From: Bailinhaonella thermotolerans
GTDB taxonomy: Bacteria > Actinomycetota > Actinomycetes > Streptosporangiales > Streptosporangiaceae
DNA length: 64,000 bases
Direction of reading: 5' to 3'
Assembly (NCBI RefSeq): GCF_003594875.1
Contig: NZ_QZEY01000002.1
Location: 1-64,000, forward strand
Positions 15,209 through 26,022 of the stretch are shown here, one piece after another (position 1 is the stretch's first letter; each line of letters starts with the position of its first letter). The notes under the pieces were generated by a model. The model made no database searches. It was not told the DNA's origin and saw only the letters and a list, made by a program, of their open reading frames with translations. The position numbers and the translations under genes are program-made.

Positions 15209-15257
15209 GTGATCATGCAGTTTTAAGCACACCCTGTGCGCAAAACTGCAAGATCAC
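15209..15257. repeat. Long hairpin repeat, copy 3
   Basis: 49-bp inverted repeat, the best preserved of the set: left GTGATCATGCAGTTTT, right AAAACTGCAAGATCAC, loop CCC between CACA and TGTG. The T/A differences between arms are compensated in the inner stem (GCAGTTTT with AAAACTGC), unlike copy 2, suggesting that structure is conserved. Confidence 0.85.
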
Positions 15258-15368
15258 GGCGGGGGTGGCGCCGTGCCGGGATCGCGCCCGCGAGGAATGC
15301 GCCCTGGGGACGCCCTCCCAGTAGGTGTCCTGGGGCTGTCCGAGGGGGATGTGCGCTGCCGGCCGTGT

Positions 15369-15446
15369 CCTGCGTGTGTGCCTTGCCGACGTTTCCTGCG
15401 TGTGTGCCTTGCCGACGTTTCCTGCGCGTGTGCCTTGCCGGCGTGT
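15369..15446. repeat. 26-bp minisatellite, three units
   Basis: Two identical 26-bp units at 15369 and 15395 (CCTGCGTGTGTGCCTTGCCG plus ACGTTT) and a diverged unit at 15421, then decaying copies to about 15490. An open frame crosses it, but the protein would be only repeat and no start has a ribosome site; treated as non-coding. The rest of 14591-15724 holds no gene that can be supported. Confidence 0.8.
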
Positions 15447-15666
15447 CCTGGACGTGTGCGCTGCTGGTGGTGTCCTGCTCGTGGGTACCACTGGTCGTCT
15501 TCTGGACGTGTGCGCTGGGGTTCGCTCACTCGGGTGCGCTGCGGGGGTGTGCGCGGGGTGTGTTCCGGCGTGAGGTGTTGGCGTGGGGTTGGCGATTGGA
15601 TGCCGGGGTGGCGAGGTGTTGGCGGGTTATGTGGGGCGGTGCGGGCGGGAGGTCTGGGGAATGGGA

Positions 15667-15705
15667 CGGCCCCTTCCCTGGGCCTGGTGGCTGGGGAAGG
15701 GGCCG
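15667..15705 (-). terminator. pheST terminator
   Basis: Perfect 12-bp stem (CGGCCCCTTCCC / GGGAAGGGGCCG), 15-nt loop, 20 nt beyond the pheT stop. Confidence 0.75.
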
Positions 15706-15724
15706 GGTTGTGGGTGGGCCGGGG

Positions 15725-18201
15725 TCAGGTGCGCAGGTGGGCGCCTACGCGGCGGGTGGCCTCGGCCACGGCGGCGTCGCGGGATGCGGAGGCCTCCTCG
15801 GCGGTCAGGGTGCGGTCCGGGGCGCGGAAGCGCAGCGTGTAGGCCAGGGACTTGTTGCCCTCGCCGACCTGGGCGCCGGTGTAGACGTCGAACAGGCGGA
15901 TGTCCTCCAGCAGGTCGCCCGCCCCCTCGCGCAGCGCGGCCTCGACCTCGGCGACCGGGGTGCCGGCCGGGACGATCAGGGCCACGTCCTGGGTGGCGAT
16001 CGGGTACGGCGAGACCGCGGGGGTCTGCGCCGGGCCCGCCAGCAGGGCCTCCAGCCGCGTCAGCTCCAGCTCCAGCGCGCAGGTGCGCGGCGGCAGGCCG
16101 TACGCCTCGACGACGCGCGGGTGCAGCTCGCCGGCGTGGCCGAGCAGCACGTCGCCGGCGTACAGCGCGGCGCAGCGGCCCGGGTGCCAGGGGGCGTGCT
16201 CGTCGGCGCGCACCTCGGGCGTGACCCCGGCCTCGAACGCCACCAGGCGCGCGGCCTCGATCGCGTCGGCCCAGCCGGCCCGGCGGCCCTGGCCCCACCA
16301 GCCGGGGCGCTCGGCGTCCCCGGCGAGCACGGCGGCCACGCGCAGCGGCTGGTCGGGCAGGGCGGCCTCGATCGAGGCGACCTCCTCGGGCGTGGGCCCG
16401 CGGTCCACCCGCAGCACCGGCGCGGTGGCCGGGGCGTCCGGGCGGGGCCGGTAGACGGCGCCGGTCTCGAAGAGGGCGACGTCGGTGAAGCCGCGGCCGG
16501 TGTTGCGGACCAGGATCTTCAGCAGGCCCGGCAGCAGCGTGGTGCGCATCAGCGGCTCGTCCTCGCTGAGCGGGTTGGCCAGGCGTACGGCGCGGCGCCG
16601 GGCGTCGCCCTCGGGGAGCTGCAGGTCGTCCCAGTCGCGCGGGGACACGAACGGGTAGGCCAGCACCTCGGTGAACCCGGCGGAGGCGAGCGCGCGGCCG
16701 ACGCGGCGGCGGTAGCGCTGGGCCTCGGTCAGCCCGGCCCCGGCGGGGGCGGCGGGCAGCACCGACTCGATCCGGTCGTAGCCTTCGAGGCGGATGACCT
16801 CCTCGGCCAGATCGTTCGGGTCGGTCAGGTCCGGCCGCCACGACGGCGCGGTGACCTTGAGCCACTCGCCCTCGGCGCCCTCGCCCGGCTCGACCACGCA
16901 GCCGACCTCGCGCAGGCGGCGCACGACGACCTCGGGCCCGTAGGTCAGGCCGGCCACCCGGTCGGGGTGTCCGGTGCGCATGGCGATGACCGTGGGCGCG
17001 GTCTCGACCGTCACGAAGGTCAGGCCCGGGTGGATCCGGCCGCCGCCCAGCTCGGCGAGCAGCGCCACGGCCCGCGCGGAGGCCTGGAGCTGGATCTCGG
17101 TGTCCACGCCGCGCTCGAACTTGCGCGAGGCGTCGCTGACGAGCTGGTGGCGGCGCGACATGCGCGCGACCCCGGAGGGGGTGAAGTGCGCGGCCTCGAT
17201 CACCAGGTCGGTGGTGGTGCCGGAGACCTCGGTGCGCAGCCCGCCCATGGTGCCGGCCAGGCCGATGGGGCCCGAGTCGTCGGTGATGAGCACGTCCTCG
17301 GGGTGCAGGGCGCGCTCGACGTGGTCGAGCGTCTCCAGCTTCTCGCCCGGGCGCGCCCGCCGCACGACGATCTCGCCGGTGAGGGTGGCGCGGTCGAAGG
17401 CGTGCAGCGGCTGGCCCATCTCGTGCATGACGTAGTTGGTCACGTCCACCGCGAGCGAGACCGACCGGATGCCGACGCGCGCCAGCCGTACGCGCATCCA
17501 CATCGGGGTGGGCGCGGCCGGGTCGAAGCCCTCGACCATGCGCAGCGCGAACCGGTCGCACGCGGTCGGGTCGCCGATCGAGGCCGGGTAGCCCGGGCCC
17601 TCGGCCGCGGGCAGCGGCACGTCGGCGGGGTCCCTGAACGGCACGCCGTACGCCAGGGCGGCCTCGCGGGCGACGCCGCGGATGGACAGGGCGTAGCCGC
17701 GGTCGGTGGTGACCTCCAGGTCGAGGACGTCGTCGCGGAGCCCGAGCAGCTCGACGACGTCGGCGCCGATCGGGGTGTCCCGCGGCAGGATGAGGATGCC
17801 GTCGTGGTCGTCGCCGACGCCCAGCTCGCGGGCCGAGCAGATCATGCCGTCGGAGATCTTGCCGTAGGTCTTGCGGCTGCCGACCTCGAAGCCGCCGGGC
17901 AGCACCGCCCCCGGCAGCGCGACCGGGACCACGTCGCCCGCGGCGAAGTTGGTCGCGCCGCAGATGATGCCGCGCGGCTCGGCCTCGCCGACCTCGACGG
18001 TGCACCAGCGGATGGGCTTCTTGAAGCCCTCCAGGGTCTCGAAGTCCAGCACCCGGCCGACGACGACGTTCTTGACGTCGTGGCCGACCGACTCGACGGC
18101 CTCCAGCTTCAGCCCGGCGGCGGTGAGCCGGTCGGCGACCTCCTGGGCCGTGACCGGCGGCAGCTCGGCGTACTCCCGCAGCCAGGAAAGGGGGACCTTC
18201 A

Positions 18202-18202
<1 letters not shown>
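15725..18202 (-). CDS. pheT: Phenylalanine--tRNA ligase beta subunit
   Basis: Beta chain of the alpha2-beta2 PheRS; carries tRNA-binding and editing functions. The 825-residue protein starts MKVPLSWLREY and shows, in order, an EMAP/OB tRNA-binding domain (about 40-150), B3/B4 editing domain, B5 domain, catalytic-like core (NPLSEDEPLMRTTLLPGLL) and a C-terminal ferredoxin-fold anticodon-binding domain. Its ATG overlaps the pheS stop by one base (TGATG), typical for this obligate pair. Confidence 0.96.
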
Positions 18203-20596
<2,394 letters not shown>

Positions 20597-20695
20597 GACC
20601 GCCTCCTCGAACGTCGCGGCCGGGCGCGGTTTCCCGTTCGGCCGTGACAACCGTCACCGCCGACTGTAGCGGGTATTCGGTGCGGACGGGCAGCC

Positions 20696-21493
20696 TCACA
20701 AACCCCTATGGGAACGGGCAGAAGCGTACAGACAGACCGCTGCGGCCGTGGCGAGATTGAGGCTCTCGGCCTGTCCGTAAATCGGCACCCGCACGACGTC
20801 GTCGGCGAGTCGCAGAAGGTCCTCCGGCAGCCCCCACGCCTCGTTCCCGAAGATCCACGCGGTGGGCTCGGCGAGCGGCGCCTCGTCCAGGCTCGTCTTG
20901 CCGGTGCCGTCGGCCGCCAGGATCCGCAGCCCGGCGTCCTTGAGGGTCCGTACGGCGTCCGCCGCGGACAGCCCGGTGACGACGGGCAGGTGGAACAGGC
21001 TCCCGGCCGAGGCGCGCACGCACTTGCCGTTGTAGGCGTCCACGGAGGCGTCGGTGAACACGACCGCGTCGGCGCCTGCGGCGTCGGCGGTGCGCAGGAC
21101 GGTGCCGGCGTTCCCGGGGTCGCGCACGTGGGCGAGGACGGCCACCAGGCGCGGGTCGCGGACCTCGTCCAGGCGGGAGGTCAGGAAGCGGCAGACGGCG
21201 AGCACGCCCTGCGGGGTGACCGTCTGGGCCAGCTCGGACATGACCTCGCCGCTGGCGCGCAGGACCGGCACGCCGGAGTCGCGGGCGGCGTCGAGCAGTT
21301 CGGCGTGCCGGACCTCGGCGTCGCCGGTCACGAACAGCTCGGTGACCACGTCGCCGCGGGCCAGCGCCTCGCGGACGGCCTGGGGGCCCTCGGCCAGGAA
21401 CAGCCGGTCGCGCTCGCGGAAGGCGCGCTTGGTGAGCCGCCGCGCGGCCTTGACGCGCGGCGAGCGGAGGTTGGTCAGCTCGGAACCGGCCAT
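20696..21493 (-). CDS. TrmH/SpoU-family RNA 2'-O-methyltransferase
   Basis: SAM-dependent RNA ribose methyltransferase of the knotted SPOUT fold. The 265-residue protein has an N-terminal substrate-binding L30e-like domain (FLAEGPQAVREAL) and the three SpoU motifs: HVRDPGNAGTVLRTADAAG, IFGNEAWGL and VPIYGQAESLNLATAAAVCLYA. The rRNA or tRNA target cannot be deduced. It lies downstream of rplT, past a terminator, so it likely has its own promoter. Confidence 0.92.
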   Translation of the reverse strand: MAGSELTNLRSPRVKAARRLTKRAFRERDRLFLAEGPQAVREALARGDVVTELFVTGDAEVRHAELLDAARDSGVPVLRASGEVMSELAQTVTPQGVLAVCRFLTSRLDEVRDPRLVAVLAHVRDPGNAGTVLRTADAAGADAVVFTDASVDAYNGKCVRASAGSLFHLPVVTGLSAADAVRTLKDAGLRILAADGTGKTSLDEAPLAEPTAWIFGNEAWGLPEDLLRLADDVVRVPIYGQAESLNLATAAAVCLYASARSHRGL

Positions 21494-21539
21494 CGGGTTG
21501 TCTTCTCCAGTGGGACGACGGGAACGGCGGGGATGCGGC

Positions 21540-21585
21540 CGAGAACGGCGGGATGCGGCCGAGAACGGCGGGGAACGGCCGGGAC
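21540..21585. repeat. 21-bp direct repeat upstream of the TrmH gene
   Basis: The unit GGGATGCGGCCGAGAACGGC is repeated in tandem within the 190-bp rplT/TrmH gap, with partial flanking copies. It lies between the rplT terminator and the methyltransferase start. Function unknown. Confidence 0.5.
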
Positions 21586-21621
21586 GCGGCGGGCCGCTCC
21601 GGGGGTCCGGGCCCGGCCGGG

Positions 21622-21662
21622 AAAAGCGCCGAGGCGCCCGAACTGGGGTGTTCGGACGCCTC
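21622..21662 (-). terminator. infC-rpmI-rplT terminator
   Basis: Stem GAGGCGcCCGAA / TTCGGaCGCCTC (one mismatch) at 21631-21662, followed on the minus strand by a TTTT run at 21625-21622. It lies 22 nt beyond the rplT stop. Confidence 0.75.
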
Positions 21663-21683
21663 GGGCGGTGGGAACTTCGGCCG

Positions 21684-22070
21684 TCAGGCGGCGGAGCCGG
21701 CGGCGTTGACGTCGGCCGGCAGCGCCTTCTTGGCGGCCTCGACCAGCGCCGTGAACGCGCCGGCGTCGTTGACCGCGAGGTCCGCGAGGATCTTGCGGTC
21801 CACCTCGATGCCGGCGGCCTTCAGGCCCTGGATGAAGCGGTTGTAGGTGATGCCGTTCGCGCGCGCCGCGGCGTTGATGCGCTGGATCCACAGACGACGG
21901 AAGGCGCCCTTGCGGTCCTTGCGGTCGCGGTAGGCGTACGTCATCGAGTGGAGCATCTGCTCCTTGGCCTTGCGGTACAGCCGCGAACGCTGGCCACGGT
22001 AGCCGCTCGCCCGCTCCAGGACGGTCCTGCGCTTCTTCTGGGCGTTGACGGCCCTCTTCACGCGTGCCAT
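21684..22070 (-). CDS. rplT: 50S ribosomal protein L20
   Basis: 128-residue L20, which helps assemble the 50S subunit by binding 23S rRNA. Starts [19 protein letters not shown] and contains [20 protein letters not shown] and [15 protein letters not shown], all family-typical. Last gene of infC-rpmI-rplT, 27 nt after rpmI. In other bacteria L20 represses this operon post-transcriptionally; no such site was proven here. Confidence 0.97.
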   Translation of the reverse strand: MARVKRAVNAQKKRRTVLERASGYRGQRSRLYRKAKEQMLHSMTYAYRDRKDRKGAFRRLWIQRINAAARANGITYNRFIQGLKAAGIEVDRKILADLAVNDAGAFTALVEAAKKALPADVNAAGSAA

Positions 22071-22097
22071 TTCTCAGATCTCCCCGGGGTGGTGGTG

Positions 22098-22292
22098 TTA
22101 CTTGGCGAGCAGCTTCTTGATCTTCTTGGTGTCGGCGGCGGAGAGCACGGCCGTTCCGTCGAGCCGCCGGGTCCGCTTGGTCGGCTTGTGCTCGAACAGG
22201 TGCTGCCGGTTGGCGCGGAGGCGAATCACCTTGCCGGATCCGGAGATCCGGAACCGCTTCTTGGCACCGCTGTGCGTCTTGTTCTTCGGCAT
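22098..22292 (-). CDS. rpmI: 50S ribosomal protein L35
   Basis: 64-residue basic L35 with the usual start [20 protein letters not shown] and C-terminal KKIKKLLAK. It is separated from infC by 153 nt that include a perfect 8-bp hairpin (GTCGCGCC / GGCGCGAC, about 22420-22439), which may protect or pause the transcript. Confidence 0.97.
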   Translation of the reverse strand: MPKNKTHSGAKKRFRISGSGKVIRLRANRQHLFEHKPTKRTRRLDGTAVLSAADTKKIKKLLAK

Positions 22293-22445
22293 GGTCGCCG
22301 TGTCTCCCTCGTCCTGTCGTCCCCGGCGTCAGAAGTGACGCACGGAGGCATACTCACCTGCCGAGGCCGCTCGGGCGGCCCCGGCCTCCTCGTCGCGAGC
22401 CGCGCTCGGGCCCGTAGGCGGTCGCGCCCCGCGGCGCGACTGCGC

Positions 22446-23036
22446 TCAGCCCTGGTCGCCGGCCTCGGGCTCGGCCGCTTCGCGGGGACCCCGCGCCGCC
22501 GCCTTCTCGGCCTTGGCCTCGCTCTTCTTCTTGTGCGGCCCGATGACCATGATCATGTTACGGCCGTCCTGCTTGGGCGCCGATTCGACGAACCCGAGCT
22601 CCTTGACGTCCTCCGCGAGGCGCTGGAGCAGCCGGAAGCCCAGCTCGGGCCGGGACTGCTCGCGTCCGCGGAACATGATGGTCACCTTGACCTTGTCCCC
22701 GGCCTTGAGGAACCGGACGACGTGACCCTTCTTGGTCTCGTAGTCGTGCGGGTCGATCTTCGGCCGGAGCTTGATCTCCTTGATGACCGTGTGCGCCTGG
22801 TTGCGGCGCGCCTCGCGTGCCTTCATGGCCGACTCGTACTTGAACTTGCCGTAGTCCATGAGCTTGCACACCGGCGGCCGCGCAGTCGCGGCGACCTCCA
22901 CCAGGTCGAGGTCGGCCTCCTGGGCCAACTTCAGAGCATCGCCGATGGGGACGATGCCGACCTGCTCGCCATTCGGGCCGACGAGGCGGACCTCGGGCAC
23001 GCGAATGCGATCGTTGATGCGGGGCTCGGCGCTGAT
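22446..23036 (-). CDS. infC: Translation initiation factor IF-3 (ATC start)
   Basis: Binds 30S subunits and enforces correct start-codon selection. The 196-residue protein has the N-domain [20 protein letters not shown], a Lys-rich linker and the C-domain [19 protein letters not shown], with a charged tail. The start is set by AGGAGG at 23046-23041, four nt before ATC 23036. A non-canonical start is a known device for IF-3 autoregulation, because IF-3 itself rejects such codons. Upstream in-frame ATGs (to 23117) would translate an attenuator hairpin and are rejected. Confidence 0.93.
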   Translation of the reverse strand: MSAEPRINDRIRVPEVRLVGPNGEQVGIVPIGDALKLAQEADLDLVEVAATARPPVCKLMDYGKFKYESAMKAREARRNQAHTVIKEIKLRPKIDPHDYETKKGHVVRFLKAGDKVKVTIMFRGREQSRPELGFRLLQRLAEDVKELGFVESAPKQDGRNMIMVIGPHKKKSEAKAEKAAARGPREAAEPEAGDQG

Positions 23037-23585
23037 GGGACCTCCTAGGGGCCAAGCATTCGTCGCTGGGCTGATCGGGTTCGGGGTCCGGAACGCGAAA
23101 AGACCCCGCATACGCATGCGGGGCCACCTGGCCGCCGTGGCGGCCTCACGTGGAACGCGGCTGCCGATGCCGCGCGACCCCGGATGTCTTCACGCACCGG
23201 CCGGGCGGCCGATGCTTCGCATCCAGATGTCAACGCCCTGGCATCACGCCGTATTCCGGGTGATCCTTGACCCGTCGACCTCGCGGCCGATCAGGTGGGA
23301 GACGGACTCCGCTTGCGTATCGGCGGCACGCGAACGCACCGAACCGATCAGGCAGCAAGCCTACCACCACTCCGCGCCACCGCCGAACCCCCGCGCCCGC
23401 CCGTGTCCCCTCACCTCCCCGGGCCGTCCCGCCCGGCCGTCTCCCGGGCCCCCGGGGTCCCGCCCGCCCCTGCCGTACGTGCTCGCGCGGGCGGCCCCGG
23501 CGCACGGGCGGGCCGGGCTGCGCGGGCGGCTCGCGCGGGCGGACCGGGCGCGCGGGGCTCAGGCCGTACGGCGGGCGGGGGCGGG
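23037..23585 (-). promoter_or_regulatory. Long untranslated leader of infC-rpmI-rplT
   Basis: A 549-bp stretch without a gene between aroE and infC. The infC-proximal 200 bp hold several hairpins ending in the terminator-like structure at 23103-23123, so the leader is probably a regulatory RNA. The aroE-proximal part (about 23380-23585) is GC-rich with CCGTACGG-type palindromes and nothing recognisable. No convincing -10 was found. Confidence 0.5.
23095..23123 (-). terminator. Attenuator in the infC leader
   Basis: Read on the minus strand: 8-bp perfect stem CCCCGCAT-GCGT-ATGCGGGG followed at once by TCTTTT. It is a canonical intrinsic terminator about 60 nt upstream of the infC start, inside its leader. 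Its position before rather than after a gene suggests transcription attenuation of the operon. Confidence 0.7.
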
Positions 23586-24404
23586 TCAGGTGGCGGCGAG
23601 GCGGGCCTGGCCGGCGCGGCGCATGGCCTCGACGGGGACGTCGGCGCGGCCGGTCATGAGCTCGACCTGGCGGACGGCCTGGTGCAGCAGCATGGGGAAG
23701 CCGCCGACGACGACGCCGCCGCGCTCGGCCACGGCCATGGCCAGGGGGGTGGGCCAGGGGGCGTAGACCACGTCGAACACGGCCTTGGCGGCGGCCGCGA
23801 CCGGGACCGCGTGGGCGTCGGCGGCGCCGGCCGGGACCGTGGAGACGACCAGGTCGGCGTCGAAGGCGGTCTCGTCCAGGGTCCGGACCTCGATCCGGAC
23901 CCCCAGGCGGTCGGCGGCGGCGCGGGCCTCGCCGGCGCGGGCGAGGTCGCGCACGGCGACGACGGCCCGGGACAGGCCCATCTCGCGCAGCGCGGCCAGG
24001 GCCGAGCAGGCGGTGGCGCCGCCGCCCAGGACCACCGCCGAGGAGGGCGCGGTCACGCCGGCCTCCTCCAGCGCGCGCACGATGCCGTGCACGTCGGTGT
24101 TCTCCCCGCGCCGCCGGCCGCCCTCGAAGATCACGGTGTTGGCCCCGCCGACCTGGACGGCCAGGTCGGACACGCTGTCGAGCAGCGGCAGGACCGCCCG
24201 TTTGAGGGGCATGGTCAGCGAGAGCCCGGCCCAGGACCCGTCGAGGGAGTCCAGCAGCGCGGGCAGCCGCTCCTCGTCGCACTCGATCGCCTCGTAGGAC
24301 CACCCGTCCAGCCCCATCCCGGCATAGGCCGCCCGGTGGAGCACGGGCGACAGGGAGTGGGCGATGGGCGACCCGAGTACGGCGGCGCGGCGGGTGACGG
24401 TCAT
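23586..24404 (-). CDS. aroE: Shikimate dehydrogenase
   Basis: NADPH-dependent step from 3-dehydroshikimate to shikimate. The 272-residue protein has the N-terminal substrate motif GSPIAHSLSPVLHRAAY, the catalytic-lysine motif SLTMPLKRAVLP, then NTD and the Rossmann segment VLGGGATACSALAAL; NADP binding is complete. The usual downstream aroC-aroK-aroB are absent, and mltG, its normal upstream neighbour in many actinomycetes, is 9.4 kb away across an accessory block. ATG 24404 is preferred over 24440, which adds 12 non-conserved residues. Confidence 0.93.
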   Translation of the reverse strand: MTVTRRAAVLGSPIAHSLSPVLHRAAYAGMGLDGWSYEAIECDEERLPALLDSLDGSWAGLSLTMPLKRAVLPLLDSVSDLAVQVGGANTVIFEGGRRRGENTDVHGIVRALEEAGVTAPSSAVVLGGGATACSALAALREMGLSRAVVAVRDLARAGEARAAADRLGVRIEVRTLDETAFDADLVVSTVPAGAADAHAVPVAAAAKAVFDVVYAPWPTPLAMAVAERGGVVVGGFPMLLHQAVRQVELMTGRADVPVEAMRRAGQARLAAT

Positions 24405-24452
24405 GCCCCCATCATCCCGCCCGCCCGGAGCCCCTCGCACATCCCCGTGGCC

Positions 24453-26022
24453 TCACCGCCACCCGCCCGGGGAGGCGCGGGAGCCGGGCCGGCCGGCGCG
24501 GGCCGGCGCGGGCCGTTCACTCGCGGGCGGCCGCGGGCTCGGGGTGGCGGGAGGGGACGGGCGGGCCTCGTAGGCGGACAGGCGGGGGCGGCGGGTGAGG
24601 CGGCGGTAGGCCAGGGTGGTGCGGGGCCAGTTGTTGGTGACCCTGCCCGCGGCCGTCTTGTACCAGCTCGTGCAGGGGCCCTCCCGGACGGTGCGGGCCA
24701 GGGCGGCGCGGAGCATGGCGTCGTAGCGGGCGGCCTCCCCGGGCCGCACGTCGATCCACGCCAGCCGCAGCCGAGCCAGGGCGCGCAGGCAGCGCAGGAT
24801 GTGCCCGGCCTGGTGCTCCAGCATCAGCACGATCGAGTTGTGGCCGAGGTTGGTGTTGGGGCCGTACATCAGGAACAGGTTCGGGTAGCCGGGCACCATC
24901 ATGCCCAGGTAGGCGTGCGCGCCGCAGGCCCAGTCCTCGGCCGGCTCGCGCCCGCCGCGGCCGGTGACGCGCAGGGGGGCCAGGAACTCGGTGGCGCGGA
25001 ACCCGGTGGCGAGGATGAGGGTGTCCACGGCGCGGTGCCGCCCGTCCGCCGTCCGGATGCCGGTGGGGGTGACGCGCTCGATGGGGGCGGTGACGACCTC
25101 GACGTTGTCCCGGGTGAGCGCCGGGTAGTAGTCGCCGGCCATGACCACGCGCTTGCAGCCGATCGGGTAGTCCGGCGTCAGGGCCCGCCGCAGCGCGGGG
25201 TCGGGCACCTGCCTTCGCAGCAGGCGGCCGGCCCAGGCGCGCTCGGCGATCCGGCCGGGGAGGCCGCCGCGGATGGGCGCGAACAGCAGTTCCTGGCGCC
25301 AGAACAGCCAGGCGCGGTACGCCGCCCGCAGCGGGGGGCAGGGCGCGCAGCAGGCGGCGGGCCCAGGCCGGGTAGGGGAAGTCGGTCCTGGGCACGATCC
25401 AGGACGGTGTGCGCTGGAAGGTGTGCAGCGTCGCGGCCAGCGGCGCGACGCGCGGCACGAACTGGACGGCGGTGGACCCGTTGCCGATCACGGCGACGCG
25501 CCGCCCGGTCAGGTCGTGGTCGTGCCGCCAGCGCGCCGAGTGGAACCAGGTGCCGGCGAACGTCTCAAGGCCCGGCAGGTCGGGCGTCCTGGGCCGGTTG
25601 AGCTGCCCCTGCGCGCACACGACCACGTCGGCCTCGGTCTCGGCGAGGTCCCCGGCCGCGTCCCGCAGGGTCAGCCGCCACACGCCGCGGTCCTCCGCGA
25701 AGCGGGCCCGGGTGACCTCGGTGTTCAGCCGCAGGTGCGGGCGCAGGCCGTACGCCTGGGCGCAGCGCCGCAGGTAGGCCAGGATCTCCGGCTGCCCGGG
25801 GTAGCGGCGGGTCCAGCTCGTGGTGGGCGCGAAGGAGTAGGAGTACAGGTAGGACGGGACGTCGCAGCTCAGGCCGGGGTAGGTGGTGGCGAGCCAGGTG
25901 CCGCCGACGTCGGGGGCCTTCTCGTAGACCGTGAACGATCCGAGGCCGGCGGCCTTGAGCCGGATGGCCGTGCACAGGCCGCCGAACCCCGCCCCGATGA
26001 TCGCCACGCGCGGGCCGGTCAC
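24453..26022 (-). pseudogene. Flavin-containing Baeyer-Villiger monooxygenase, frameshifted
   Basis: Two reading frames together make one FAD/NADPH monooxygenase of about 520 residues. The N-half (26022 to about 25338) has the FAD motif IIGAGFGG, the BVMO fingerprint FAGTWFHSARW and the NADPH motif VIGNGSTA. The C-half, in another frame to the stop at 24453, has DYPIGCKRVVMAGDYY, ILATGFRATEF and NLFLMYGPNTNLGHNS. The break maps to a run of six G (plus strand 25333-25338): removing one base restores LPPLRAAYRAWLFWRQELLFAP across the junction. It may be a true null allele, slippage, or a sequencing error. The GTG start overlaps the oxidase stop (GTGA), so both share an operon. Confidence 0.82.

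Noticed and set aside
14799-15257. Insertion-sequence ends
   Set aside because: Inverted repeats are present but there is no transposase and no target-site duplication between copies; treated as hairpin repeats.
15369-15490. Possible CRISPR array
   Set aside because: The repeats are directly tandem with no spacers, and no cas gene is present.
15213-15491. Small open frames across the 26-bp minisatellite
   Set aside because: The products are only tandem repeat (such as QETSARHTRR units), have no ribosome site and no homology; read as repeat DNA.
23205-23233. infC promoter at TTGACA (23233-23228, minus strand)
   Set aside because: No -10-like hexamer occurs at 16-18 nt; the downstream bases are GGCCGC.
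24453-25208. Separate small flavoprotein gene from the C-terminal half of the monooxygenase
   Set aside because: It lacks the FAD-binding N-terminus and continues the family sequence once one G is removed, so it is half of a frameshifted gene.
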